Assembly (NCBI GenBank): GCA_003640645.1
Contig: QGHH01000008.1
Span: 1 to 64,000, forward strand
Source: Fredinandcohnia aciditolerans
GTDB lineage: Bacteria; Bacillota; Bacilli; Bacillales; Bacillaceae_L
DNA: 64,000 nt
Direction of reading: 5' to 3'
Below, one piece after another: positions 45,590 through 53,887 of the stretch. The notes beneath the pieces were generated by a model that was not told the DNA's origin, searched no databases, and was given only the letters and a program-made list of their open reading frames with translations. Every line of letters starts with the position of its first letter. The first letter of the stretch is position 1. The translations under genes were made by a program, and so were the position numbers.

Positions 45590-46405
45590 ATGAGTTTACC
45601 AAAAGCATTAACGATTGCAGGTTCTGATAGTAGTGGTGGAGCTGGTCTCCAAGCTGACATAAAAACCTTCCAAGAACATGGAGTTTACGGCATGTCAGCC
45701 TTAACTGTAATTGTTGCGATGGACCCGCATAATAAGTGGAATCACCAAGTATTTCCGGTTGACCTCGATATCATCAAGGCACAATTAGCAACAATCCTTG
45801 ATGGAATTGGTGTCGATGCAGCAAAGACTGGTATGCTTCCTACTGTTGATATTATTGAAATTACTGCAGATGCGGCTAAAAAACATAATCTTCAAAAATT
45901 TGTTGTGGATCCTGTAATGGTTTGTAAGGGAGAAGATGAAGTTTTATTCCCTGATCATGCCGTTGCTCTTAGAGAAATACTAACTCCACTTGCAACAGTG
46001 ATTACTCCAAATTTATTTGAAGCAGGTCAATTAAGTGGAATCGGTTCTATCACAAGTGTTGACCAAATGAAAGAAGCTGCTGTGAAGATACATGACCTTG
46101 GTGCGAAATATGTACTTGTAAAAGGTGGCGGAAAACTGAAACATGATAAAGCAGTAGATGTATTATATGATGGAAAAGAAATAGAGGTCCTTGAAAGCGA
46201 CAGATTTGAAACAACATTTACTCACGGTGCCGGTTGCACCTCTTCAGCTGCAATCGCAGCAGGACTTGCAAAAGGATTAGAAGTGAAGGAAGCCATATAT
46301 GAAGCGAAGAAATTCATTACAGCTGCCATTCGTCACTCCTTCCAACTAAATGAATATGTTGGTCCAACAAATCATGCTGCACGCCGACTTTATGGAGATA
46401 AGTAA
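45590..46405 (+). CDS. pdxK: Pyridoxine/pyridoxal kinase
   Basis: Ribokinase-fold enzyme phosphorylating vitamin B6 alcohols/aldehydes, possibly also hydroxymethylpyrimidine. The 271-residue protein closely recalls B. subtilis PdxK (YwdB): MSLPKALTIAGSDSSGGAGLQADIKTF, TGMLPTVDIIE, VVDPVMVCKGEDE, and the anion-hole/catalytic Asp-Cys region FTHGAGCTSSAAIAAGLA, where the Cys marks the special CC/PdxK class. Start at 45590 with GGGGG 7 bases upstream; a start five codons earlier overlaps the ribosome site. Confidence 0.93.
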   Translation: MSLPKALTIAGSDSSGGAGLQADIKTFQEHGVYGMSALTVIVAMDPHNKWNHQVFPVDLDIIKAQLATILDGIGVDAAKTGMLPTVDIIEITADAAKKHNLQKFVVDPVMVCKGEDEVLFPDHAVALREILTPLATVITPNLFEAGQLSGIGSITSVDQMKEAAVKIHDLGAKYVLVKGGGKLKHDKAVDVLYDGKEIEVLESDRFETTFTHGAGCTSSAAIAAGLAKGLEVKEAIYEAKKFITAAIRHSFQLNEYVGPTNHAARRLYGDK

Positions 46406-46414
46406 TTCCCTATT

Positions 46415-46443
46415 ACAGCTGTAGACAGGTTCTACAGCTGTTT
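46415..46443 (+). terminator. Terminator of pdxK
   Basis: ACAGCTGTAGA, CAGGT, TCTACAGCTGT, then TTAAATTCTT; perfect 11-bp stem. Confidence 0.75.
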
Positions 46444-46456
46444 AAATTCTTAGGCA

Positions 46457-46590
46457 ATGTGAAAAGCGCAAGGCGTCCTTCTATTGGTGAATAGCGTAAG
46501 ATGAGCGCTGACTTAAAATGTTTTTTCCCTTCCAAAGTGTAGCGCTTATTGTCTCGAACAGATGGTGCTTGAAGCTGGACATCCTGAAAA
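46457..46590. repeat. Dispersed hairpin element, copy C
   Basis: Starts AAAAGCGCAAGGCGTCC, contains GCGTAAGATGAGCGCTGACTT and a facing AGCGCTTATTGTCTCG, and ends GGTGCTTGAAGCTGGACATCC. Same family as 22763 and 22959. A remnant of the right end (GGGCTTGGTGCTTAAGCTTG) recurs at 46962-46990. Rest of 46591-46690 is AT-rich spacer. Confidence 0.7.
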
Positions 46591-46705
46591 CCTGCCTAGA
46601 CGAATTTTATATATGATGGTAATATTGTGAATATCATAGAATAATAGTTACGCAATCATATATATATTCCCACATGTAAAAAGCCATAGGTAAGGAGTGT
46701 GTAAA

Positions 46706-46951
46706 ATGCCTAGGATAAACAAAGATATTGTAAAATTTTTACGCAAAAAGAATAACATGACTCAACGTGATTTTGCTAAAGCAGTAAATTGTAGTTTTGC
46801 ACTTATTGCCCTTGTAGAAGTTGGTAAACGTAGAATTACGAATAATCTTGAAGCAAAAATCAAAGATTCTTTCAACTTAGATGATCAACAAATCTCATCC
46901 CTTGCAACCATCGTACAGGAGATTGCGAAGGGTGTACATCCGTATATGTAA
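46706..46951 (+). CDS. Small XRE-type helix-turn-helix protein
   Basis: An 81-residue putative DNA-binding protein. Residues ~8-60 form a Cro/cI-like five-helix domain: IVKFLRKKNNMTQRDFAKAVNCSFALIALVEVGKRRITNNLEAKI, with the recognition helix around FALIALVEVG. No effector domain. Start at ATG 46706 with AAGGAG 8 bases upstream; three codons further up no better site exists. It stands alone between two dispersed repeats, so its target is unknown. Could be a phage-derived or plasmid-style control protein. Confidence 0.78.
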   Translation: MPRINKDIVKFLRKKNNMTQRDFAKAVNCSFALIALVEVGKRRITNNLEAKIKDSFNLDDQQISSLATIVQEIAKGVHPYM

Positions 46952-46997
46952 AAGCAAATGCTCAGCGGGCTTGGTGCTTAAGCTTGACGTAGAACAA

Positions 46998-47035
46998 AAA
47001 AGCAATTGGACATTTCTGATCCAATTGCTTTTTTA
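46998..47035. terminator. Bidirectional terminator between the XRE gene and modA
   Basis: AAAAAAGCAATTGGA, loop CATTTCTGA, TCCAATTGCTTTTTT. Perfect stem of at least 11 bp. Confidence 0.9.
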
Positions 47036-47809
47036 CGGTAAGTTTGAGAACCCATATTCCTCTAAAAGAGCAATGGCCTCATCGCTCAATAAGTATTTAT
47101 AAAATAATTTTGCTTCATTGAAATGCTCTGATGATTTTAAGACTCCAATCGGATAAATAATCTCTGAGTGATACTTAGTATCCACACTCATCACAATCCG
47201 AATTTGATCTGAAAATTGTGCATCTGTTTTGTAGACAAACCCTGCATCAACATTTCCAGTCTCAACATATGTAAGGACTTGCCTAACATCTTTTGAGAGC
47301 ACTAACTTATTTTCAATTTCTTTCCACATATCCATGCTTTCGATTGCTTCCTTCGCATACTTCCCTGCAGGAACAGATTCTGGAATACCGATTGATATCC
47401 GTTCAGCCTTTGTTTTCAAATCTTCTATTCCCTTAATCTGCTTTTCGTTTTCTTTTGGAGCAATTAACACAATCTCATTACCGGTTAGATTTTGATGGAG
47501 ATTCTCATCCATAAGTTCCTTATCAATAAGGATATCGAACTTTTCTTTAGAAGCCGATAAAAAGAGATCAACTGGAGCTCCTTGAGAGATTTGTTGTGCA
47601 AGTGCACCTGATGCGCCGAAATTAAAGGCGATATCAATTGTAGGATGTTCCTTTTCAAAATTATTCTTTAATTCTTGTAAAACATTCTGCATACTTGTAG
47701 CAGCAGAAACCGTTAATTCTACCTCATTAATAGACTCCAGATCAGTACCTTGAGGCCCACAGCCAGATAAAAATAGAACAAAAAAGAGTATAAGGATAAA
47801 TTTATGCAT
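47033..47809 (-). CDS. modA: Molybdate ABC transporter substrate-binding lipoprotein ModA
   Basis: Extracytoplasmic binding protein for molybdate or tungstate. From the chosen ATG the signal is MHKFILILFFVLFLSGCG with lipobox LSGC. The mature part shows the ModA pattern: LTVSAATSMQNVLQELKNNFEKEHPTIDIAFNFGASGALAQQI, GAPVDLFLSAS, and VETGNVDAGFVYKTDA. No modB or modC is next to it, so it is an orphan receptor, or the permease is encoded elsewhere. Its ribosome site AAGGTG lies in the 3' arm of a hairpin (see 47812-47855). Confidence 0.9.
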   Translation of the reverse strand: MHKFILILFFVLFLSGCGPQGTDLESINEVELTVSAATSMQNVLQELKNNFEKEHPTIDIAFNFGASGALAQQISQGAPVDLFLSASKEKFDILIDKELMDENLHQNLTGNEIVLIAPKENEKQIKGIEDLKTKAERISIGIPESVPAGKYAKEAIESMDMWKEIENKLVLSKDVRQVLTYVETGNVDAGFVYKTDAQFSDQIRIVMSVDTKYHSEIIYPIGVLKSSEHFNEAKLFYKYLLSDEAIALLEEYGFSNLP

Positions 47810-47811
47810 AA

Positions 47812-47855
47812 AAAACACCTTCCCTTAGCCAGTATAGCTAAAAGAAAGGTGTTTT
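47812..47855 (-). promoter_or_regulatory. Hairpin overlapping the modA ribosome site; also likely uxaE terminator
   Basis: On the minus strand AAAACACCTT, inner TTAGC / GCTAA pairing, AAGGTGTTTT, then TT and the modA ATG. The arm AAGGTG is the modA ribosome site, so folding would both end uxaE transcripts and hide modA translation. Confidence 0.7.
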
Positions 47856-47870
47856 GAAAATAGTCATTTT

Positions 47871-49364
47871 TTATAGGTTTAATAATTCAACGTGCTTGCC
47901 GATGTGTTTTACAAGGGCTTGACGGTACACATCTTCATTATCATTCAAAGTACCGAAAAATTCATCCTTGAAGATGAAGTTTCCGTTTTCATCTTTTGCA
48001 GTTAACAATAATCCGTATGTTACATGGATTACTTGTCTTGCTGCATCATTATTCATATATTCTGGTAAGTTTTCATCAGAAACTGTATCAAGTGGTACGA
48101 TTGTATTCATATCTGGTGTAATATGGTAATACTTAAGTGCTTCATTTAAATGTTCTAGTGCATATGCATGCATTTTTCTATATAGTCCAGGATTTACCTT
48201 TGCAATTACACGTACAGCTTCAAGCCAGTTTGTGCCAGCTGTTTTAACATGAAGAACTCCATTTGTATACTTTGCGATAATCGGGAAAGCTGTAAATTTA
48301 TCGCTTCCAGAGTGGATACTTAGTTTGTATTCAAAGTATTCAGCAATTCGCGCGTGTTCACGTAATTCTTTTTCGAATTGTTCAATATCACCGATATAAT
48401 CAATTCCTTTTTGGAATTCACCACAGAATCTTGGAGCAAGGCTTGTTACTGTTACGCCACGTTTCTGTAATTCATTTGCTACAAAGAAATGTGCTGCTGG
48501 TGATGTAACTGTTTCGGTTTCATCAATTGAAATTTCAAAATCAATATCACGGTCTGCTTTTTCGATATATGTGTCATGTACATGGACCATATAATCTAAA
48601 GCTTTTCCGTATAACAATACAAATTTCTTTAATGTATTTTCATCAAATCCAATTTCTAGACCTTTTACATCAAATTCTTTATTTAAATATAGCTCATTAT
48701 AGTGATTCTTCGTTTCTTCAGGGAGGCTATCAAATTCAGCACTGATTTCCTCTACTGTTAAGCCCTCAACTCGGTTTTGGATATGGTCTGAACAATCTAA
48801 TGTAAGCATTGACATACCTAGTGATAGTGCCATTTTAATGTCTTCTTCTTCTTTTAAGTGGTCGCCGTCTGCACCAAATCCACCTGTATATCCTTCTTGG
48901 AATACAGCAAAGCTAGCAGCGTCAATCACATCATTCATTGTACGATTCGTTAATGTTAATTCACGAATACTTTGTTGAGCAAGAATTGGCTTTACATTAT
49001 GGTCACGAACAGTTTCGATATGTCCTGGTGAAGCGAGACCTAAGCGGTCACCTAAACCCATTGTTGCAATTTTTGTACCGAATGCTCTTGGAACAGTATA
49101 TTCAAAGTAGCGATTTAATACTAAACGATTTTCATGCGTTAACGGACAAGCTTTTCCATTTTCAGTAATTACTGTACCATCTAATTCTTCAAATAAAGCG
49201 CCTTCTCCTGATGCAAGGATCCATTTTTGCTGTTGGTCCCTTACCATGACAAGGCTTACATTGTCATGATGAGTTAAGGATTTCTCGTAAACTTTTACTT
49301 CGCTAGAATTTTCGAAAACGTTTCCGTTTTTTAATGCTTCAACAAGTTGCTTCATATGTTCCAT
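47871..49364 (-). CDS. uxaE: Tagaturonate epimerase UxaE
   Basis: Converts D-tagaturonate to D-fructuronate, letting galacturonate join the glucuronate branch (the alternative to UxaB/UxaA). The 497-residue protein matches the UxaE family from memory, with MGLGDRLGLASPGHIETVRDHNVKPILAQQSIREL, GFGADGDHLK (His/Asp metal site), DCSDHIQNR, APRFCGEFQKGIDYIGD and SIHSGSDKF (metal-binding His). Start at MEHMKQL with AGGAGG 8 bases upstream. Fits the neighbouring pectin genes, which release (unsaturated) galacturonate. Confidence 0.88.
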   Translation of the reverse strand: MEHMKQLVEALKNGNVFENSSEVKVYEKSLTHHDNVSLVMVRDQQQKWILASGEGALFEELDGTVITENGKACPLTHENRLVLNRYFEYTVPRAFGTKIATMGLGDRLGLASPGHIETVRDHNVKPILAQQSIRELTLTNRTMNDVIDAASFAVFQEGYTGGFGADGDHLKEEEDIKMALSLGMSMLTLDCSDHIQNRVEGLTVEEISAEFDSLPEETKNHYNELYLNKEFDVKGLEIGFDENTLKKFVLLYGKALDYMVHVHDTYIEKADRDIDFEISIDETETVTSPAAHFFVANELQKRGVTVTSLAPRFCGEFQKGIDYIGDIEQFEKELREHARIAEYFEYKLSIHSGSDKFTAFPIIAKYTNGVLHVKTAGTNWLEAVRVIAKVNPGLYRKMHAYALEHLNEALKYYHITPDMNTIVPLDTVSDENLPEYMNNDAARQVIHVTYGLLLTAKDENGNFIFKDEFFGTLNDNEDVYRQALVKHIGKHVELLNL

Positions 49365-49445
49365 GGATATAGCCTCCTAATTAAATTGCCTATAATTTAA
49401 ATAATATCGTAATATACTAATATTGCAATGAAAAAATTACTAATA

Positions 49446-50084
49446 TTAAAATAATATCTTTAAAAGTTTTTCTATGTTTTCTGTTCTTTGGGTATTTACA
49501 ATAACACCCATTACCACATTTGGATCATCAATTGCTTCGTTAAATAATGGCATAGCTTGTGCATCGATTCCAGTAGCCTGATTTTCAGAATCAAAATACA
49601 GAAATTCCTTATCAACTTGTAGTTCTTTATCAATTAATTTATCTAAGTTATAGAAATATTGTTCCCCATTCATAATCTCGAACTGTTCTTTATCAATGAA
49701 CAAAACATCGAGTTCTCCAGTTGAAATTTCACCAGTAACTCGTTGTAGAGCTGCCATGACAACATTTAAATCTGCAGCATCCGGAGCATATGGGATTACC
49801 TGAATCGATACTTCTTGTTTTTTTCTTTCTTCTTCTGATAGAATTCCTTCATTTAGCCTTTGTTGAATATTTTTAATTTCATTTGAATCTACCAAATCTC
49901 CTAGAACAAGAATCGAAAGTGCAGAATCTTTTTTTGGCGAATAGTCGTTAACTAGAAAGATAGTTACAATTAATACAATAACAAAAGCAAATAGATAATA
50001 TCTATAGTACTCCCAAATATACTTGGCTTTTTCAGCTGTACTCATGGCTGCAAATAATTCTTTGACCTTTCCTTTATCTCTCAA
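49446..50084 (-). CDS. Hypothetical single-span membrane protein in the pectin locus
   Basis: Unrecognised 212-residue protein. A basic/aromatic cytoplasmic N-terminus (STAEKAKYIWEYYRYYLF) precedes one membrane helix (about 31-48), and the remaining ~160 residues, acidic and beta/alpha-looking, are probably outside the cell. No cysteine, no lipobox. The start is TTG with AAAGGG just upstream; Met14 has no site. Similar N-terminal topologies occur in Firmicute proteins beside sugar ABC transporters, and it lies between uxaE and a sugar isomerase, so a role in pectin-sugar uptake or signalling is possible but unproven. Confidence 0.6.
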   Translation of the reverse strand: MRDKGKVKELFAAMSTAEKAKYIWEYYRYYLFAFVIVLIVTIFLVNDYSPKKDSALSILVLGDLVDSNEIKNIQQRLNEGILSEEERKKQEVSIQVIPYAPDAADLNVVMAALQRVTGEISTGELDVLFIDKEQFEIMNGEQYFYNLDKLIDKELQVDKEFLYFDSENQATGIDAQAMPLFNEAIDDPNVVMGVIVNTQRTENIEKLLKILF

Positions 50085-50140
50085 AGCCCTTTCATCCTTT
50101 CTGATGTGTATAAGAGGAATATACTACGTATTATCCCATA

Positions 50141-50980
50141 CTAAGCATTTTCGTATTTTTTTTGTAAAAATGCAATACTATCATCTATAAAAGGTTCGGT
50201 TGTACTTTCTAGCAGAAATTGGATATAAGGTTTTCTAGGCTTAATCAGTTCCATGACTAAGTCGTAGTTTAATAGCCCTTTACCAGGAGGAGCAAACTTT
50301 AACTTGCCATTCTCAATAACAAAATCTTTACAATGAACAATGATTATACGATCTCCAAATAGTTCGATTGCCTCTTTGAAAATTTCATCTTGATAAATGT
50401 AATTTTCAACAGTTAACAAATTTACTGGGTCAAAGATAATTTGTAAATTATTTGAATTTACTTCCTCCAATAACCTTTTTAAAAGCATTGAATTGTAAAC
50501 AGGATGGTTAACTCCCGCTTCTATTCCCACAATAACTCCAAATTTTTCTGCTTCATTTACAAGCTCTTTCACACTTTCTACAACATCAAAAAAAGGTTTC
50601 TCTCGAAAATTATCTACAGTAAATCCCATTTTAGCATGGACATTTCCTGTTTCCGTTCCAACAACACTACAGCCAAAATCTCTTGCATAACGGATATGCT
50701 CCTTGAAACGGTCTAATGCTTTTTGACGTTCTTGTTGATCTGGGTGAATCATATTAATGTAGCAACCTAATACTCCGATTTGGATGTTCATTTGTTGAAA
50801 AGCATTACCTATATACTTTGCAAAACCCGGTGAAAGACTTCCTAAACTCGTATTTAGTTGTGGAAATGATTTTGCTAAGGCCAATTGTACAGAAGATAAC
50901 CCTTTATCTTTTACTGTTTGCACAAGTTCATCTAAAGAGCTAGCCTTCACATCATGGGCGCGAATACCTAGATTAATCAC
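50141..50980 (-). CDS. Sugar phosphate isomerase/epimerase (xylose-isomerase-like TIM barrel)
   Basis: A 279-residue TIM barrel of the AP_endonuc_2 family. Putative metal ligands are in GTETGN (Glu), GIEAGVNHP (Glu), FDPVNLL (Asp), VHCKDF (His/Asp) and LLEST (Glu), the usual arrangement for divalent-cation isomerases or epimerases. Starts at a GTG with GAGGTG 5 bases upstream and lies 14 bases after the rhamnogalacturonan acetylesterase gene. Its sugar is likely a pectin-derived uronate or a methylated/acetylated product; not determinable here. Confidence 0.83.
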   Translation of the reverse strand: MINLGIRAHDVKASSLDELVQTVKDKGLSSVQLALAKSFPQLNTSLGSLSPGFAKYIGNAFQQMNIQIGVLGCYINMIHPDQQERQKALDRFKEHIRYARDFGCSVVGTETGNVHAKMGFTVDNFREKPFFDVVESVKELVNEAEKFGVIVGIEAGVNHPVYNSMLLKRLLEEVNSNNLQIIFDPVNLLTVENYIYQDEIFKEAIELFGDRIIIVHCKDFVIENGKLKFAPPGKGLLNYDLVMELIKPRKPYIQFLLESTTEPFIDDSIAFLQKKYENA

Positions 50981-50994
50981 ATGAACACCTCACT

Positions 50995-51672
50995 TTAATC
51001 CTTAAGATATAACGCTAAATCTGGGATTGTTTTTTTTATTTCTTTGGCAATAATTTCAGCAATTTTATTTGCCCCATCCTCTCGAAAATGCGTATCATCA
51101 CTAATTCCATCAGGGTAGTTTCGATGTTCACCTGGCTCAAACCAAATAAAAAGATTTTTGCATTCTTCAGGACCTAAAGATTCATATAAATTCTGCGAAT
51201 CACTCCATAAATCGATGAGACTCACTTGTTTTTCTTTTGCTAGGGCGACCATCGCTTCCGGATACTCTCCTAAACTATTCTTTATTTTTCCGTTTTCATC
51301 GAAGGTTCTTCGATGCATCGAAGTTACTAAGATCGGGATTGCCTCTTTTGCTCTAGCGCCTTCGATATATTTGCTCAAATATTCTTGATAGGTTGAATAA
51401 GGTTCTGTTCTTCGATGGTCCTGTTTTTGATCGTTATGCCCAAATTGAATAAAGAGGTAATCATTCGGTTGAATTTCATTTAGTATTGATTCTAACCTCT
51501 TTTCATCTATAAAACTTTTTGAACTTCGACCGCCAATTGCGAAATTGTGAATGGTAACATTTTCTTTAAAATATTGGTTGATTACCTGTCCCCATCCTGC
51601 ACGCGGTTCTTCGTTCGGTGGGCAATCAGATACTGTCGAATCTCCGGCAATATATATATGAATGTTTTTCAT
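50995..51672 (-). CDS. rhgT: Rhamnogalacturonan acetylesterase (SGNH hydrolase, RhgT/YesT type)
   Basis: Removes acetyl groups from rhamnogalacturonan I fragments. The 225-residue protein has SGNH block I IYIAGDSTVSDCPPNEEPRAGWGQ (nucleophile Ser about 12), block II IGGRSSKSF, block III QFGHNDQK (Asn, Asp) and block V DDTHFREDGA (catalytic Asp-x-x-His). No signal peptide, so it acts on imported oligosaccharide. Start ATG 51672 with GAAGGTG 6 bases upstream; a longer frame would overlap yesL. It lies 19 bases after yesL. Confidence 0.92.
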   Translation of the reverse strand: MKNIHIYIAGDSTVSDCPPNEEPRAGWGQVINQYFKENVTIHNFAIGGRSSKSFIDEKRLESILNEIQPNDYLFIQFGHNDQKQDHRRTEPYSTYQEYLSKYIEGARAKEAIPILVTSMHRRTFDENGKIKNSLGEYPEAMVALAKEKQVSLIDLWSDSQNLYESLGPEECKNLFIWFEPGEHRNYPDGISDDTHFREDGANKIAEIIAKEIKKTIPDLALYLKD

Positions 51673-51691
51673 TGAAACACCTTCAATTTGT

Positions 51692-52354
51692 CTATTTACT
51701 AAAACTTGGTTCTCTCTCATTTGATTTTACTTCGTCTTTCCCATTTACTTTTTCTTCAATTCTTGCAAATACTTTTAGCGCAAGCCACATAATAAAATAG
51801 GCTAGTATACTTACACTTAGAAAAGGTATAAGAGATGGGACATAAGTAAATCCCATATAAAGTATGAAAATCCCTAATACCATCGCAAAAGTAACGAGTG
51901 GGTAGGACAGACCGTACATGACGGCATTTTTTAAATACGATTTTATATTCCCATTAAAATGTACGTAGATTGGGAAAATATATAGTAGAATTACGATGTA
52001 AACTGAACAAATTGCAATTAGTGCGTACCTTACCACAATAAAAAACATGCTTGTGGTTGGAAGAAATACAAGATCAACATATAAGATATATCCAGCTATG
52101 AACAGGGTAAGCCCTAGGAGGTTGGATTTTAAGAATTCTTTCTTATATACACTCCAAAATGTTGAAAAAACAGGGATATCTTCATCTCCCATGATCCACT
52201 TTCGAGTTACTGCAAAAAGTGCTACAGTTGCGGGTACAAATCCTGCAACAACTAGTCCCATTATTGTAAATAGAAGCCATAACATATTTAAATAAATCAA
52301 ACGTGATATAGCCCCACACCAACGGTAAAATGGACTGTCCAATCCTCCTAGCAT
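51692..52354 (-). CDS. yesL: YesL-family membrane protein (DUF624)
   Basis: A 220-residue protein with about five hydrophobic helices. The opening GGLDSPFYRWCGAISRLIYLNMLWLLFTIMGLVVAGFVPATVALFAVTRKWIMGDED is the DUF624 signature of B. subtilis YesL, which heads the yes rhamnogalacturonan cluster there. Helper of uncertain role, usually next to sugar ABC transporters. The product precedes rhgT by 19 bases. Ribosome site AAAGGGGAAAG. Confidence 0.88.
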   Translation of the reverse strand: MLGGLDSPFYRWCGAISRLIYLNMLWLLFTIMGLVVAGFVPATVALFAVTRKWIMGDEDIPVFSTFWSVYKKEFLKSNLLGLTLFIAGYILYVDLVFLPTTSMFFIVVRYALIAICSVYIVILLYIFPIYVHFNGNIKSYLKNAVMYGLSYPLVTFAMVLGIFILYMGFTYVPSLIPFLSVSILAYFIMWLALKVFARIEEKVNGKDEVKSNEREPSFSK

Positions 52355-52390
52355 ATGTCTTTCCCCTTTCTATTGTTGTTTATTAAGGAA

Positions 52391-52580
52391 GTTCAAAAAG
52401 TCACCAAACGATAAACTGCGAATCCTTGTATGTGTGCTTTCGCATACAAGTTAATTCAAGGATGTATTTTCCTCAGCACAAGGCAACAAGGAAGAATACT
52501 CAATGTTGTCCCCTCGTTCCGGTCCACAACCAACGAATTCCTTGACCTTTTATGCTTCTGACTTGTCAACTTTTTGAAAC
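52391..52580. repeat. Intergenic element with inverted ends between yesL and the Gfo/Idh gene
   Basis: Starts GTTCAAAAAGTCACC and ends GTCAACTTTTTGAAAC, so 12 of the outer 13 bases form an inverted repeat. The left end GTTCAAAAAGTC equals that of the element at 38097, but the interior differs. No frame with a ribosome site. It interrupts an otherwise tightly packed gene group. Confidence 0.7.
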
Positions 52581-52588
52581 ACTTATTC

Positions 52589-53884
52589 CTATAGTTGTCC
52601 TTGATAACTTCTTAGTAATTCTTTAATGGAAATTGGTTTCTTCTCTTCGACTGATTTCCAAACAGCTTCTCCAAGTGCAATTGAGTAAGCTCCAGCTTCC
52701 GCACCTGCGAGTATTTCATATTGGCGTCTTGGATCAATGCCTTGATAAAGATCATGAATTAACACAGGATCTCCACCTCCATGACCCCCAGCAGTTTGGA
52801 CAACATGAATAACTTCTTTTGAACCAAATAAAGGATAGTAATCAATTGTTTGCTCAGGCACTTCGAAAGGTACCCGACTTGGTGCATGAAATTCTTGAGT
52901 TTCGATTCTTCCCTTAGTACCATTGATGGCTAAGCGATAGCCCTCAAATGGTGTAGAGAAATTAATAGAATAGCTTAATAGAGCACCTTTGTTGTATTTT
53001 ACACTAGCTGTATACGTATCTTCAATGTTTATCTCGGAGTCAAAGATACATGCATCTGGTCGATAATCCGTATATTTGTTTTCTTTTTTATCACCCATGT
53101 TTAAGTGATCATCTTCAATTACTTCCGAAAATTCACGAGGATTCCATCTTAAGTAATAATCACATTTATCTTTTACATTACATGTACCACAATATCTGTT
53201 ATCAGTGGTTGGGTCTGGGTTAAGCTCTCCATTTGGCCCATAATAATGTAAGGCTCCATGTGCAAAAACCTCTTCTGGATATTGATCAATCCACCAATTT
53301 ACAAGATCAAAATGATGTGTTGATTTATGAATTGAAAGTCCACCAGAAAGTTCCCTTTTCCGATTCCAGCGTTTGAAATAGCTCGCCCCGTGGTATGTGT
53401 CGATATACCAATTCAAGTCAACCGAAGTTACTCTACCTATTTTACCTTCTAAAACGAGTTCCTTGATTTTTCGATGGTACGGACTATAGCGATAATTAAA
53501 AGCCACAGTCACTTTACCTTTACTATGTTGTTCTGCTTCAATGACCCTGTTAGCATCCTTAGCGGTTGTAACCATTGGTTTTTCAGTGATGACATCAACA
53601 TCATGTTCAAGTGCTTTTAAAATGTAATCGATATGTGTGTTGTCACGGCTTACAACAATGATACAATCCGGTTTAGTTTCCTCGATCATTTGATCAATCT
53701 GATTTGGAAGATATGTCGGTGTTTGAGCTAATACAGGAAATTTCTCCTTGCATAATTCAAGACGGTATTCATCGCTGTCTAGCAAACCAACAATCTCGCT
53801 TTGTTTTGCAAACTTTTCAACTAATGGTGGAATAAACATTTTTAGTGCTCTGTTACTTAATCCACAAACTGCATATTTTTTCAT
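52589..53884 (-). CDS. Gfo/Idh/MocA family oxidoreductase
   Basis: NAD(P)-dependent sugar or uronate oxidoreductase, 431 residues. N-terminal Rossmann domain (about 1-125) with YAVCGLSNRALKMFI, and TEKPMVTTAKDANRV with the Lys of the family motif EKP; a second alpha/beta domain follows. Unusual is an inserted segment RYCGTCNVKDKCDYYLRW near 230, where CxxC plus one more Cys could bind metal. Separated by 3 bases from the GH105 gene, so co-translated with it. Likely processes a sugar released from rhamnogalacturonan. Confidence 0.9.
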   Translation of the reverse strand: MKKYAVCGLSNRALKMFIPPLVEKFAKQSEIVGLLDSDEYRLELCKEKFPVLAQTPTYLPNQIDQMIEETKPDCIIVVSRDNTHIDYILKALEHDVDVITEKPMVTTAKDANRVIEAEQHSKGKVTVAFNYRYSPYHRKIKELVLEGKIGRVTSVDLNWYIDTYHGASYFKRWNRKRELSGGLSIHKSTHHFDLVNWWIDQYPEEVFAHGALHYYGPNGELNPDPTTDNRYCGTCNVKDKCDYYLRWNPREFSEVIEDDHLNMGDKKENKYTDYRPDACIFDSEINIEDTYTASVKYNKGALLSYSINFSTPFEGYRLAINGTKGRIETQEFHAPSRVPFEVPEQTIDYYPLFGSKEVIHVVQTAGGHGGGDPVLIHDLYQGIDPRRQYEILAGAEAGAYSIALGEAVWKSVEEKKPISIKELLRSYQGQL

Positions 53885-53887
53885 TGA

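Noticed and set aside
49320-49334. cre-like GAAAACGTTTCCG at the start of uxaE
   Set aside because: It is inside the coding region and misses the leading TG and the final CA of the consensus.
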